Below, piece after piece: positions 51,450 through 60,466 of a stretch of 64,000 nucleotides of DNA. Position 1 is the stretch's first letter. The number at the start of each line of letters is the position of its first letter. Source of the DNA: Mucilaginibacter sp. 44-25 (GTDB lineage Bacteria; Bacteroidota; Bacteroidia; Sphingobacteriales; Sphingobacteriaceae); the NCBI GenBank assembly GCA_001898335.1, contig MKTS01000009.1:186001-250000 (forward strand), written 5' to 3'. Position numbers and translations under genes: made by a program. Below the pieces are notes generated by a model that did no database searches, had not been told where the DNA came from, and saw only the letters and a program-made list of their open reading frames with translations.

Positions 51450-53804
51450 TTAGAATGGCAAGCCTATACCAAAGTTGAGCTGCATAAAACCATAGTTATC
51501 GCCGTTGGTTTGCTGGTATTTGGTCTTAAAGGGGCCACCGCCAAAAAGTTCATTCATGTGTTTGAAGAATACCCATTGATCAGATCCCGTAAACTGCGGA
51601 TCTTTAAACTTGAACGCGGCATCAAGCCTGAAAATAAAAAAGCTGAGATCAAACCGTAAACCTGTACCGATGCCAATTGCGGTGGACTGCCACAGGTTAC
51701 CAAAACTGAACTCGCCGTTAGGGTTATCAGCTTGCTTATGTAAGCGCCAAACGTTACCCGCGTCAACAAAAAACGCCCCCTTTAGCTTAGAACCAAAAAA
51801 GTTATCGGCTATTTTATAGCGGTACTCGGCATTGGCCACAATTTTAACTTCGCCAAACTGGTCAAGATATTTTAACCTCGCGCGGGTGGTATCGGCCGCG
51901 CCGCCTACACCATAACTTGCACGGTTAAAATTACCGGGGCCCAGTGTACGTGGTAACCATGCGCGCATATCATTAGCGCCGCCCGCGTAAAAATTCTTTT
52001 CAAATATCAGTTGGTCGCTATTGCCGTAGGGTATACCAATACCCGGATTTATACGAAAGATAAACTGCCTTTCGCCACCCAGGCTACGGTACCAGCGGTA
52101 ATCAAATTCGGTTTTAACGTACTGGGCAAACGTATATCCAAAAAGTGTACGGTGACCGAGTGTATCTTTAGGAGAGTTGGTAAGCTTACTTACAAGGGCC
52201 AGAAAATTGCCGCCTACATCCAGGTTACCCCTGAAATATATAAAGTTCTTATAAGAATTTAACTCGTTGGCATTGTACTGAAAGGTATACTGGCTTCCGG
52301 ATGTAAAAGTGGTGCGCCCGATAAGGTATACGTACGAATAACGGTTCTGGCTAAGCAATTCGTTCTTTGCAATAGGATCAATGGTGCCGTTAGAGAACTC
52401 TATACTGATAGGTGTAATGGAGTGCTGCTTCCTGAAAGTTTCAAAAAAATCATACGTAACCGAGTTGATGAAACTGCGCCGCTCTACCAGCCCTTTCTGA
52501 TAAAACAACTGAAAGTTAGACGCAAAAGTGGTATGCGGTACCCCAAACTTTGCCAGGTTAGGAAAGTCGAAAGGCAAAATGATACGCGGATATATCAGGC
52601 TCGCACCTATCCGGAAGTCCTGGTTTTGTATGCCTTTGGTACCTGCAAAGCCATTATCAAACAAAATACTCCAGTTAAGCTTTAGCTGTAATGCCGCGGC
52701 TTGTTTAAACATGTTGCGGTTTGTAAAGGTATTGCCCAAGTTATAACCATACCGGCCTCCGTTAAACAAAAATTCAGCCTCCACGCGGTCGCTCATGCGC
52801 TTAAGTGGTACAATATCAATTTTACTGTTAAGGCGGTTGGTACTGTCGGCCAGTTTTTCGTAAGTGGGGTTAGGCACGTTCCTGAAAACATTCAGTTCCG
52901 ACAAGCGCGAGGTGGTCATCGTCTGCTTGTCAATATCATACATCTCCCCTTTTTTCTGGAAAATATAATCTGTTACGGTGCGGGGTTTAAAGCGTCCCGA
53001 AAAATCAACAAACCTGAATTGCGAATCAACCTGCAAGGTATCAGCCATGCCTGGTGTACGGCCGTTGCTGCGGGCAATAGTGATAAGCGTATTGTTAATG
53101 GTATATACCGGGTGTGCTGATTTGCCAGGCGGATTATCAATGATCATTACCAGGTCAACCACGCTTTTGTTCCAGTTAGAATCTGGGGTATAGGTAATGT
53201 ACTGGCGGTAAAAATCAAAATAACCGTTCCGTTTCATCTCCTGGTAAAACTGGTCGCGGTCATAAGCCAGGCTATCGGTATCAAAACGGCTGCCTGGCTT
53301 TACGTGTGTGTACAGGTTGCGGGTATTGCGGTATATCTGGCGTACTTTGGGGTCGTAAATGCTATCCCTAAAATTCCGGATGTGGAATAGAGGACCTTGC
53401 TGGGCGGTAAAATACAGGGTAGCCTTACGGTTTTTTATACCGATGGAATCGGTCACCTTAGCTTTAAGATAACCCTTATTAACAAGAAATTTTTGTATCT
53501 GGTCGCGAGAAAAGTCAACCAGGTTGCTATCCAGTATGGCCGGTGCCTCCCCAATACTGCGCTTTCCTTTTTTACTAAAGGTATAGTAGATCTGCAGGTT
53601 AAGCCAGTTGTTGGGCTGCACCTCTTTATCTACATAATTAAGGGCCATTTCAGAGAATTCTTTGTCAACCCCTTTTATCACCACCTTTCGAACAATGGCC
53701 TGGTCTTTACGAATACCGCGCGTAACACTGCAACCCGAAGCAATTATCAGGGCCAAAATACTTAATATTGCAGTACGTAAAGTTAAAGGGGTATATGCTT
53801 TCAA
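51450..53804 (-). CDS. tamL: Translocation and assembly module lipoprotein TamL
   Basis: A 784-residue Omp85 protein with a lipobox (ASGC, Cys near residue 25), POTRA-like domains (VVIKGVDKEFSEMALNYVDK, FDTDSLAYDRDQFYQEM) and a C-terminal 16-stranded barrel ending in Phe (LNFGIGLPF), with GGANDMRAWLPRTLGPG in the strand region. In Bacteroidetes TamL replaces TamA and works with TamB in outer-membrane assembly or lipid transport. It starts at TTG (53804); upstream codons reach a stop after 12 bp and there is no ATG near the signal peptide. tamB is not in the window. Confidence 0.9.
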   Translation of the reverse strand: MKAYTPLTLRTAILSILALIIASGCSVTRGIRKDQAIVRKVVIKGVDKEFSEMALNYVDKEVQPNNWLNLQIYYTFSKKGKRSIGEAPAILDSNLVDFSRDQIQKFLVNKGYLKAKVTDSIGIKNRKATLYFTAQQGPLFHIRNFRDSIYDPKVRQIYRNTRNLYTHVKPGSRFDTDSLAYDRDQFYQEMKRNGYFDFYRQYITYTPDSNWNKSVVDLVMIIDNPPGKSAHPVYTINNTLITIARSNGRTPGMADTLQVDSQFRFVDFSGRFKPRTVTDYIFQKKGEMYDIDKQTMTTSRLSELNVFRNVPNPTYEKLADSTNRLNSKIDIVPLKRMSDRVEAEFLFNGGRYGYNLGNTFTNRNMFKQAAALQLKLNWSILFDNGFAGTKGIQNQDFRIGASLIYPRIILPFDFPNLAKFGVPHTTFASNFQLFYQKGLVERRSFINSVTYDFFETFRKQHSITPISIEFSNGTIDPIAKNELLSQNRYSYVYLIGRTTFTSGSQYTFQYNANELNSYKNFIYFRGNLDVGGNFLALVSKLTNSPKDTLGHRTLFGYTFAQYVKTEFDYRWYRSLGGERQFIFRINPGIGIPYGNSDQLIFEKNFYAGGANDMRAWLPRTLGPGNFNRASYGVGGAADTTRARLKYLDQFGEVKIVANAEYRYKIADNFFGSKLKGAFFVDAGNVWRLHKQADNPNGEFSFGNLWQSTAIGIGTGLRFDLSFFIFRLDAAFKFKDPQFTGSDQWVFFKHMNELFGGGPFKTKYQQTNGDNYGFMQLNFGIGLPF

Positions 53805-54544
53805 AATCTCAAATCAGTTTACTTAACTCGTTACAACATAAAAAGTTTCGCAGGGAACATGGTTTATTTATAGTGGAGGGATATAAGTCAATAATTGAAT
53901 TTGCACATTCCGGATACCACGTTAACACCATATACCATACGACTGACGCAACCCCAAAATTGCTTAATTTATCCCAAAAAATAAACTATCAGGAGATAAC
54001 TTTAACCGAACTACAAAAAATAAGTGCGTTAAAGACCCCTGCTGACGCGCTTGCCACTATAAATATACCACAACAAACCGATGTTGACCCCCAGCGTTTA
54101 AAAAACAAATTTAGCCTGGTGCTTGATGGTGTACAGGACCCAGGTAATATGGGTACCATTATCCGCACGGCCGACTGGTTTGGTTTTACAGATATTATCT
54201 GCTCGGAAGATACCGTTGACGTTTACAACCCCAAGGTGGTACAAGCCACTATGGGTTCATTAGCACGGGTAAACGTACGCTATGTTAACCTGGTAGAATT
54301 TATTAAAGCACTTAAAATGCCTGTTTTAGGTACTTTGCTTAACGGAGAAATTATTTATACCACCCAATTGGGCCACGAGGGATTATTAGTTTTAGGGAAC
54401 GAGGGCAATGGCATACGGCCTGATATACAGGCATTAATCACCAAAGCGGTAACCATACCCCGCGTGGGCAAGGCCGAATCATTAAACGTGGCAGTAGCTG
54501 CGGCAGTATGCTGTTCACAACTTGTTGCAAAAACCTATAAATAA
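53795..54544 (+). CDS. SpoU/TrmH-family RNA methyltransferase
   Basis: A 249-residue knotted methyltransferase. N-terminal substrate-binding domain (LQHKKFRREHGLFIVEGYKS) and SpoU motifs 1-3: LDGVQDPGNMGTIIRTADWF, VLGNEGNGIR, SLNVAVAAAVCCSQL. It 2'-O-methylates rRNA or tRNA using SAM. I used the ATG at 53795 rather than an upstream TTG. That still overlaps the tamL start by 10 bp head to head, which is unusual. Confidence 0.93.
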   Translation: MLSKSQISLLNSLQHKKFRREHGLFIVEGYKSIIEFAHSGYHVNTIYHTTDATPKLLNLSQKINYQEITLTELQKISALKTPADALATINIPQQTDVDPQRLKNKFSLVLDGVQDPGNMGTIIRTADWFGFTDIICSEDTVDVYNPKVVQATMGSLARVNVRYVNLVEFIKALKMPVLGTLLNGEIIYTTQLGHEGLLVLGNEGNGIRPDIQALITKAVTIPRVGKAESLNVAVAAAVCCSQLVAKTYK

Positions 54545-54546
54545 AA

Positions 54547-54576
54547 TTGATTAACAATAAATAATTACTATTTTTG
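54547..54576 (+). promoter_or_regulatory. tRNA-Cys promoter
   Basis: TTG at 54547, exact 19-bp spacer, TATTTTTG at 54569-54576, then 14 bp to the tRNA. An excellent Bacteroidetes promoter. Confidence 0.8.
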
Positions 54577-54590
54577 CAGTCCTTAAAAAT

Positions 54591-54661
54591 GGTCGGATGG
54601 CCGAGTGGCTAGGCAGAGGTCTGCAAAACCTCCTACAGCGGTTCGAATCCGCTTCCGACCT
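54591..54661 (+). tRNA. tRNA-Cys (GCA)
   Basis: A 71-nt cloverleaf: acceptor GGTCGGA/TCCGACC, anticodon loop CTGCAAA (anticodon GCA), T loop GTTCGAATC, discriminator U. CCA is not encoded, since CAG follows. U73 and GCA are the cysteine identity elements. Confidence 0.97.
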
Positions 54662-54690
54662 CAGGTATTAAAATATTAAAAACTAAAGTC

Positions 54691-54867
54691 ATGGGTGTTA
54701 CTCGTTTAAAAAGAAAAGATAGAAGAAATAAAACCACTTCTCGTTTAGAAGTTCAGTTCTTAAAACTGGCTACCAACATTGAATTAGGCAGCCGTTCTGC
54801 GCAGAAAAAAGGCAACCAGATTGAAAAAAACAACGAGGTTTTAGCTAAAGCTGCTGCTAACAACTAA
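54691..54867 (+). CDS. Small basic protein, conserved in Bacteroidetes
   Basis: A 58-residue protein starting MGVTRLKRKDRRNKTTSRLE, too short for many gene finders. Its N terminus is strongly basic and the rest is helical with a Lys/Asn-rich tail, like a small ribosome-associated or nucleic-acid-binding protein. It begins 29 bp after tRNA-Cys and probably shares its transcript. From memory, similar short proteins starting MGVTRLKRKDRRN occur in many Sphingobacteria; function unknown. Confidence 0.8.
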   Translation: MGVTRLKRKDRRNKTTSRLEVQFLKLATNIELGSRSAQKKGNQIEKNNEVLAKAAANN

Positions 54868-54885
54868 TCTTTTTTGAAGGAAATT

Positions 54886-54918
54886 AAAAAGGCGTATCGC
54901 TAACCGATACGCCTTTTT
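54886..54918. terminator. Bidirectional terminator
   Basis: A 14-bp stem AAAAAGGCGTATCG/CGATACGCCTTTTT with 5-nt loop, between the small basic protein gene and the convergent 116-residue protein gene. Confidence 0.92.
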
Positions 54919-54933
54919 GTATTTGCAATATTT

Positions 54934-55284
54934 TTACAACAACCTCCCTACCGGGAAATTCTCCTTATTGTATATCTCTTTCCAGTAATCGCGCACAACC
55001 TTAAGATTGGGCACGTTGTACGATTCTTTTACCAGCTCCGCGAAATCAGTTCTTACCTGGCCTTTGTTAAGCCTGCCTAAAATAGCGTCGTTGTATGACG
55101 CAACCACCAGTTCAAATACATGAAACCTGGCTTCATCATCTAAATCGGCGCTTTTATAATAGTTAATAAATTCGGCTACCCTCGTTGGGTCAGAATTTAC
55201 AATCCCCCAGTCTTGCGTATCGCCTGGGTCAAACTCTATCTTTAATGCCTTACAAACTTTTTTTAACGACTCTTCTACACTCAT
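54934..55284 (-). CDS. Conserved protein of unknown function after pyrD
   Basis: A 116-residue, mostly helical, acidic protein ([38 protein letters not shown]). No signal peptide, no metal motif, no recognised domain. Its ATG overlaps the pyrD stop (TAATG), so it is cotranslated with pyrD, which supports it as a real gene. Confidence 0.75.
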   Translation of the reverse strand: MSVEESLKKVCKALKIEFDPGDTQDWGIVNSDPTRVAEFINYYKSADLDDEARFHVFELVVASYNDAILGRLNKGQVRTDFAELVKESYNVPNLKVVRDYWKEIYNKENFPVGRLL

Positions 55285-56324
55285 TATTTCCTTTTCAATA
55301 TTTCCTTATTAATCCTGCCTATCAACCCGGGCCCTTCATAAATAAAGCCTGTGTAAAGCTGCACTAATGATGCTCCGGCGTTTAACTTCTCTATGGCATC
55401 TTCAGCAGAATGAATACCGCCCACACCAATTATCGGGAACGCCCCTTTGGATACCTCACTTAAATAACGGATCACTTGGGTTGATTTTTTAGCCACCGGC
55501 CTGCCGCTTAGCCCACCCATTTCATTTTTGTGCGGAGAGGTTAAGCCTTCCCTGTCAATGGTAGTATTGGTAGCAATAATACCCGCGATACCGGTTTGTT
55601 TAACGATATCGGCTATGTCATCCAGCTGCGAATGGGTTAGGTCAGGAGCGATCTTAAGCAGTATAGGGCGACTGATACCATTTTTACTATTGCGCTGCTG
55701 AAGGGTGTTCAGGATATGCATCAGCGGCTCTTTCTCCTGCAATTCGCGCAGGCCGGGCGTGTTGGGCGAACTTACATTCACCACAAAGTAGTCAACCACA
55801 TCAAACAACCTGTCGAAACATTTGATATAATCGCTTACGGCATCCTCGTTAGGGGTTGCCTTATTTTTGCCGATATTTCCGCCAATAATCAGCGCTTGCT
55901 GGCCAGGCTTTAAACTGCGCCGGTAAGCGGCTATACGCTCTGCGGCAACATCAACGCCCAGGTTATTAAAACCCATGCGGTTAATGAGCGCGCTATCTGC
56001 CGGCAGGCGAAACATACGTGGCTTGGGGTTGCCGGGCTGTGGCAAAGGCGTAACGGTGCCCACTTCTACAAATCCGAACCCGAGGTTACCCATTTCGGCT
56101 ATCATTTCGGCATTTTTATCAAACCCTGCTGCCAACCCTACCGGGTTTTTAAACTTTAAGCCAAAAACCTCCCGCTCAAGCCGCTTATCATCTATCCCCC
56201 AAACCCGTCTGCTTAAAGCCGCACCACCAGGAAACCGGTTAACCCGCTTTAAATTTCGGGTAACAAAGTAATGCACCTTTTCGGGATCGAACTTGAACAG
56301 CAGCGGCTTGATGAGTTGATACAT
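55284..56324 (-). CDS. pyrD: Dihydroorotate dehydrogenase (quinone)
   Basis: A 346-residue class 2 enzyme of pyrimidine synthesis. The N-terminal membrane-associating helices (residues 1-40) that mark the quinone type are present, followed by the FMN barrel: [13 protein letters not shown], catalytic Ser region [14 protein letters not shown], and [18 protein letters not shown]. Oxidises dihydroorotate to orotate at the inner membrane. Confidence 0.96.
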   Translation of the reverse strand: MYQLIKPLLFKFDPEKVHYFVTRNLKRVNRFPGGAALSRRVWGIDDKRLEREVFGLKFKNPVGLAAGFDKNAEMIAEMGNLGFGFVEVGTVTPLPQPGNPKPRMFRLPADSALINRMGFNNLGVDVAAERIAAYRRSLKPGQQALIIGGNIGKNKATPNEDAVSDYIKCFDRLFDVVDYFVVNVSSPNTPGLRELQEKEPLMHILNTLQQRNSKNGISRPILLKIAPDLTHSQLDDIADIVKQTGIAGIIATNTTIDREGLTSPHKNEMGGLSGRPVAKKSTQVIRYLSEVSKGAFPIIGVGGIHSAEDAIEKLNAGASLVQLYTGFIYEGPGLIGRINKEILKRK

Positions 56325-56350
56325 GCCGCGAAGTTAATTATTTAGATCTT

Positions 56351-56442
56351 AGGGTTAAAGGTAAAAGGTTAAGGGTTTTAAATGAATGCTTTATATCAAG
56401 GCCTCCCACATTTTACTTTCGCCTTTTACCTTTCACCTCTCC
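56351..56442. repeat. Heptad inverted repeat, GGTRAAA word
   Basis: Left arm: GGTTAAA, GGTAAAA, GGTTAAG, GGTTTTA in exact 7-nt steps. Right arm inverted: GGTGAAA, GGTAAAA, GGCGAAA, GTAAAA. 17 of 21 positions match. It lies between the divergent pyrD and ABC-F genes, just before the latter's promoter box, and creates a false N-terminal extension of the ABC-F reading frame. Confidence 0.8.
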
Positions 56443-56453
56443 CCCCAAAACCG

Positions 56454-56461
56454 TATCTTTG
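56454..56461 (+). promoter_or_regulatory. -7 box of the ABC-F gene
   Basis: TATCTTTG, 8 bp before the ATG at 56470, with the same TATCTTTGCGCC context as the thioesterase gene. The right arm of the heptad repeat covers the -33 region. Confidence 0.6.
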
Positions 56462-56469
56462 CGCCCGAA

Positions 56470-58386
56470 ATGATAGCTATAAATAACCTTACGTTTGAGA
56501 TTGGTGCGCGCGCGCTGTACGATGAAGCTAACTGGCATATAAAACCCGGTGAAAAAATTGGCCTTATCGGTGCTAATGGTACCGGTAAAACCACGCTGCT
56601 GAAGATAATAGTTGGTGATTATAAACCAACATCGGGCACTATATCCATGGCTAAGGACCTTACCATGGGCTACCTTAACCAGGACCTGCTATCTTACTCT
56701 TCCGATAAAAACATTGTGCATGTGGCCATGGAGGCTTTTGAGCGCCAGAACCAACTGCATGACGAGATAGAAAACCTGCTGAAAAAGCTGGAAACCGATT
56801 ACAGCGAGGACCTGTTAAACAAACTAAGCGACAAACAGCATGAGTTTGAACTGCTTGATGGTTATAACATTGAATATAAAGCCCACGAAATATTAGCGGG
56901 TTTGGGCTTTAGTGAGGCGGACTGTCAGCGTAAGCTCAGCACCTTTTCGGGTGGCTGGCGCATGAGGGTAATGCTGGCTAAAATACTTTTACAGGCACCG
57001 GATATTTTGTTACTGGATGAGCCTACCAACCACCTTGACTTACCATCCATTCAATGGCTGGAGGATTATTTAAAATCTTTTGAAGGCGCTATCATCATTG
57101 TGTCGCACGACAGATGGTTCCTGGATAAGGTGATTAACCGCACGGTAGAATCACGCAAGGGCAAGCTTACCGTATATGCCGGTAATTACAGCTTTTACCT
57201 GGAAGAAAAAGAACTTCGCTCAGAGATACAACGTGGTGAGTTTAAAAATCAGCAGGCTAAAATACGCCAGGAAGAGCGCCTGATCGAGCGTTTCCGCGCT
57301 AAGGCTTCTAAAGCTAAAATGGCGCAATCACGTATAAAAATGCTGGACAAGATGGAGCGTGTGGATGATGTGGATGATGATAATCCTGAGGTGAACTTCA
57401 GCTTTAAATTCAGCAAACAGTCTGGCAGGCATGTGGTAACTTTAGAACATATCACCAAGAAATATCCGGGCATTGATATTCTGGAAGATGCCGAAGCTGT
57501 AATAGAAAAAGGCGATAAGATAGCGCTGATAGGTGCCAACGGTAAAGGTAAATCAACCCTGTTACGCATTGTTGCAGGCGCCGATAAAGACTTTGAAGGC
57601 ACCGCGCAAACCGGCCACAACGTTACACAAACCTTTTTTGCGCAACACCAGTTAGAGAGCCTTCACTTGGAAAACCAGATATTACAGGAATTGCAATCTT
57701 TCGCGCCCAAACACACCGATACGGAGCTGCGCTCGATATTAGGCTCTTTCCTGTTTACCGGCGATGATGTTTTCAAAAAGATAAAAGTACTATCAGGTGG
57801 CGAAAAATCGCGTGTGGCGTTGGCTAAAGCGCTCACCGCAGATGCTAACTTCCTGGTACTGGATGAGCCTACCAACCACCTGGATATGGCTTCAGTGAAT
57901 ATCCTGATACAGGCGCTGCAACAATACGAAGGTACGGTGATCGTGGTATCGCATGACAGGTACTTCCTGGATAATGTGGCTAACAAAATTTGGTTTATTG
58001 AAGACCAAAAGATCAAACAATATCCGGGCACTTACCAGGAGTATGACGAATGGAACGCCAAGCGCAAGCTGGAGCCAAAAGCCGCGCCCGCGCCTCAGCC
58101 TAAAAAAGAAGAGAAAAAGCCCGAGCCGGTTAAACAGCCCGCTGATAACAAAGCACAACAATTAAAAAAAATGAACCACGACCTTACTAAATTAGAAGAG
58201 CTGGTAGGTTCATTGGAAAAAGAGGTAAAAAACCTGGAGGCCCAACTGGCTGATACCAGCCTTTACAACCAGGCGGATAAACTCCAGAAACTTACCGATA
58301 CCTACCAGCTTAAAAAGCTGGAAATGCGTGAGCAGCAAGCCCGCTGGGAAGCCCTCGCCGAACAGATAATGGAACTGGAAGGTTAA
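56470..58386 (+). CDS. ABC-F family ATPase
   Basis: A 638-residue soluble protein with two ABC cassettes and no membrane domain. Walker A: GANGTGKTTLL and GANGKGKSTLL; signatures FSGGWRMRVMLAK and LSGGEKSRVALAK; Walker B: LLLDEPTNHLD and LVLDEPTNHLD. A linker with charged helices joins the cassettes, and a C-terminal coiled-coil tail follows a Pro/Lys-rich stretch (PAPQPKKEEKKPEP). ABC-F proteins act on ribosomes (Uup type, or antibiotic protection). Start at MIAINNLTFEIGAR; the longer frame translates a repeat. Confidence 0.95.
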   Translation: MIAINNLTFEIGARALYDEANWHIKPGEKIGLIGANGTGKTTLLKIIVGDYKPTSGTISMAKDLTMGYLNQDLLSYSSDKNIVHVAMEAFERQNQLHDEIENLLKKLETDYSEDLLNKLSDKQHEFELLDGYNIEYKAHEILAGLGFSEADCQRKLSTFSGGWRMRVMLAKILLQAPDILLLDEPTNHLDLPSIQWLEDYLKSFEGAIIIVSHDRWFLDKVINRTVESRKGKLTVYAGNYSFYLEEKELRSEIQRGEFKNQQAKIRQEERLIERFRAKASKAKMAQSRIKMLDKMERVDDVDDDNPEVNFSFKFSKQSGRHVVTLEHITKKYPGIDILEDAEAVIEKGDKIALIGANGKGKSTLLRIVAGADKDFEGTAQTGHNVTQTFFAQHQLESLHLENQILQELQSFAPKHTDTELRSILGSFLFTGDDVFKKIKVLSGGEKSRVALAKALTADANFLVLDEPTNHLDMASVNILIQALQQYEGTVIVVSHDRYFLDNVANKIWFIEDQKIKQYPGTYQEYDEWNAKRKLEPKAAPAPQPKKEEKKPEPVKQPADNKAQQLKKMNHDLTKLEELVGSLEKEVKNLEAQLADTSLYNQADKLQKLTDTYQLKKLEMREQQARWEALAEQIMELEG

Positions 58387-58396
58387 CATATAATTC

Positions 58397-58427
58397 AAAC
58401 AGGCGGTTACATCACAACCGCCTGTTT
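58397..58427 (+). terminator. Terminator downstream of the ABC-F gene
   Basis: A 12-bp stem AAACAGGCGGTT/AACCGCCTGTTT with 7-nt loop and T tract, 10 bp from the stop. Confidence 0.9.
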
Positions 58428-58442
58428 TGTTATCATACACTC

Positions 58443-58982
58443 ATGAAAATACATATCATGGGCGCTTCATGCGCAGGCTCAACCACGTTGGGGAAGGCGT
58501 TGGCCCAACAGTTGGGCTGGTCCTATCTGGATACCGACGATTATTTCTGGCTACCATCGACCATCCCATATACCCAAAAACGCGATCCCTCGGAGCGAAA
58601 GGCCATGCTGCTTGCCGATTTCGAAGCAACAGACAATGCTATTGTTGGCGGTTCATTAGTAAGCTGGGACGATAGCTGGCTAACAAAATTTAACCTGGTA
58701 GTTTTCTTAAGGATTCCGCATGAGATACGTATGCAACGCCTGGATGCCCGTGAAGCAGAACGCTATGGCGACCACATTTTTACCGACCCGGTAAGGGTGC
58801 AGCTTTACAAAGATTTCAGGGACTGGGCCAAGGGCTATGACGATAACACCACCAATGGCCGCAATTTAAACGTACACCTGCAATGGCTGGAGCGTTTCCA
58901 ATGCCCAGTTTTAAAAATAGAAGGCGATACTACCGTTGCGGAGCGAATGAATAGGGTGTTGAAGGCGATGAAAACCCTGTAA
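58443..58982 (+). CDS. P-loop NTPase, adenylate/shikimate-kinase-like with altered Walker A
   Basis: A 179-residue small P-loop kinase-like protein. The N-terminal loop reads GASCAGSTTLGKAL where GxxxxGK[ST] is expected, so the invariant Lys is replaced by Ser. The acidic Walker B-like LDTDDYFW follows, and a lid-like Arg-rich segment (EIRMQRLDAREAERYGDH). From memory a subfamily of AAA-labelled proteins shares GASGSGxTTLG. Substrate unknown; may use a different Lys or not hydrolyse ATP. Confidence 0.75.
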   Translation: MKIHIMGASCAGSTTLGKALAQQLGWSYLDTDDYFWLPSTIPYTQKRDPSERKAMLLADFEATDNAIVGGSLVSWDDSWLTKFNLVVFLRIPHEIRMQRLDAREAERYGDHIFTDPVRVQLYKDFRDWAKGYDDNTTNGRNLNVHLQWLERFQCPVLKIEGDTTVAERMNRVLKAMKTL

Positions 58983-58993
58983 TTTAAAAAAGA

Positions 58994-59080
58994 TGTCACT
59001 GCGAGCGATAGCGCAGCAATCTCATAAGTATGGCGGTCGTATCCTTTGAGATTGCCACGTCGTTCCTCCTCGCAAGGACA
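58994..59080. repeat. REP-like palindrome (TGTCACTGCGAG type)
   Basis: An 87-bp element with arms TGTCACTGCGAGCGA and CCTCGCAAGGACA and inner GCAGCAATCTCA opposite TGAGATTGCCACGTCG. Same family as 46236-46334. Confidence 0.85.
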
Positions 59081-59161
59081 TGGTTTCAACTATTTATGTA
59101 CTGAACTGGCCCCATCGAAATAAATTCCGTGCCGCGGCGTTTTTGTTTCTATCTTGCATTA

Positions 59162-60418
59162 ATGAAAAGTCTGCTAACCGGCCTGTTGATCTGTTTTTGT
59201 TTGTTAGCCCGGGCCCAAAACCTCCCCTACCAAAACAACGTTTATCGGCACGAAATAAAAACCGTTGAATTTTACAATTCAGCAAAGCCAGCATCATTCC
59301 CGATCATCACCCTGGAAAGCGGCGAAACCGTAACGCTTGGTTTTGACGACCTGAGCGGCGGTACACGTACCTTTAATTATACCCTGCAACACTGTGATGC
59401 CAACTGGCAGCCATCTAACCTCACCACTGCCGAATACCTGGAAAGCTATACCGACGACCGTATTGATAATTACACGTATTCCTCTGCCACTTATCAAAAA
59501 TACACGCATTACGAAATTAAGCTACCCAACCGTAATATCATTCCGAAAATTTCAGGAAATTATATACTCAAAGTTTATGAAGACGGCGATCAGCAAAAAA
59601 TGGTGCTTACCCGTCGCTTATATGTAGTTGCCCGCAAAACAGCCATATCAGCCACCGTACAATCATCAAACAATGTCGCGCTACGGTCTACAAATCAAAA
59701 GGTGAATTTCACAGTAGATTGCTCGGGTTTACAGGTACAGAACCCAAGAACGGAGATACGGATATTGCTCATGCAAAACGCCCGCCCCGAAACCGGGCTT
59801 ATGAACACTGCCCCTACTTACATTCGTGGCCAGCAACTTATTTACAATGACGTAAGCATTAATGATTTTTCGGGCCGTAACGAGTTCAGGCATTTTGATA
59901 CCCGTACGCTCAAACTCAATTCAGACAGGGTAGCAAAGATCTACAAGGACACCGCGAACACGGTAATGCTCCTGGGCGACCCCAGCCGCAACCTGCCCAA
60001 TTATACCTTGTATTATGACAATGATGGTAAATTTTTTATCATAAACCAGGACGGCACTGACGCTCGCCGTGATGCTGATTATGCCTATGTGTATTTTACC
60101 CTCGCGGCGAATAAAAGCCAGGCGGAAGGGACACCGTACATTGTGGGTCAGTTTAATGATTACCGGCTCGACGAACGAAGCAAACTCCAGTATGACGACC
60201 GCGGCCGGTGGTATACCCGCCTGCAACTCAAACAGGGAGTATATGATTACCAATATATCTGGGTAGATAAAGCTACCAAGAAACCTGATGATATTTTACT
60301 GGAAGGCAACTATTTTGAAACCGAGAACGAATACCAAATGCTGGTTTACTACCGGCCTGTGGGCTCACGCTATGAACAATTGATAGGCTTTGGCGTGCTG
60401 AATAGCGTAAAGCAGTAG
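59162..60418 (+). CDS. Type IX secretion system plug protein (DUF5103)
   Basis: A 418-residue exported protein (signal peptide ending LLARAQ) with the DUF5103 pattern: [51 protein letters not shown] and the end block [20 protein letters not shown]. Pfam now names this the T9SS plug, which in Flavobacterium closes the SprA translocon channel when idle. Start at [13 protein letters not shown]. No spr or por genes are in the window besides gldA and gldFG. Confidence 0.88.
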   Translation: MKSLLTGLLICFCLLARAQNLPYQNNVYRHEIKTVEFYNSAKPASFPIITLESGETVTLGFDDLSGGTRTFNYTLQHCDANWQPSNLTTAEYLESYTDDRIDNYTYSSATYQKYTHYEIKLPNRNIIPKISGNYILKVYEDGDQQKMVLTRRLYVVARKTAISATVQSSNNVALRSTNQKVNFTVDCSGLQVQNPRTEIRILLMQNARPETGLMNTAPTYIRGQQLIYNDVSINDFSGRNEFRHFDTRTLKLNSDRVAKIYKDTANTVMLLGDPSRNLPNYTLYYDNDGKFFIINQDGTDARRDADYAYVYFTLAANKSQAEGTPYIVGQFNDYRLDERSKLQYDDRGRWYTRLQLKQGVYDYQYIWVDKATKKPDDILLEGNYFETENEYQMLVYYRPVGSRYEQLIGFGVLNSVKQ

Positions 60419-60454
60419 TTACTATGTTAGCATAGGTTTTTGCTACTTAAAACC

Positions 60455-60462
60455 TATCTTTG
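60455..60462 (+). promoter_or_regulatory. -7 box of thioesterase gene, predicted leaderless start
   Basis: TATCTTTG ends only 4 bp before the ATG at 60467. Since transcription starts about 5-7 bp after this box, the mRNA would begin at or next to the start codon. Confidence 0.55.
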
Positions 60463-60466
60463 CGCC

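Noticed and set aside
56386..56469. 28-residue N-terminal extension of the ABC-F protein
   Set aside because: It translates the right arm of a heptad repeat and the promoter box; the family start is MIAINNLTF.
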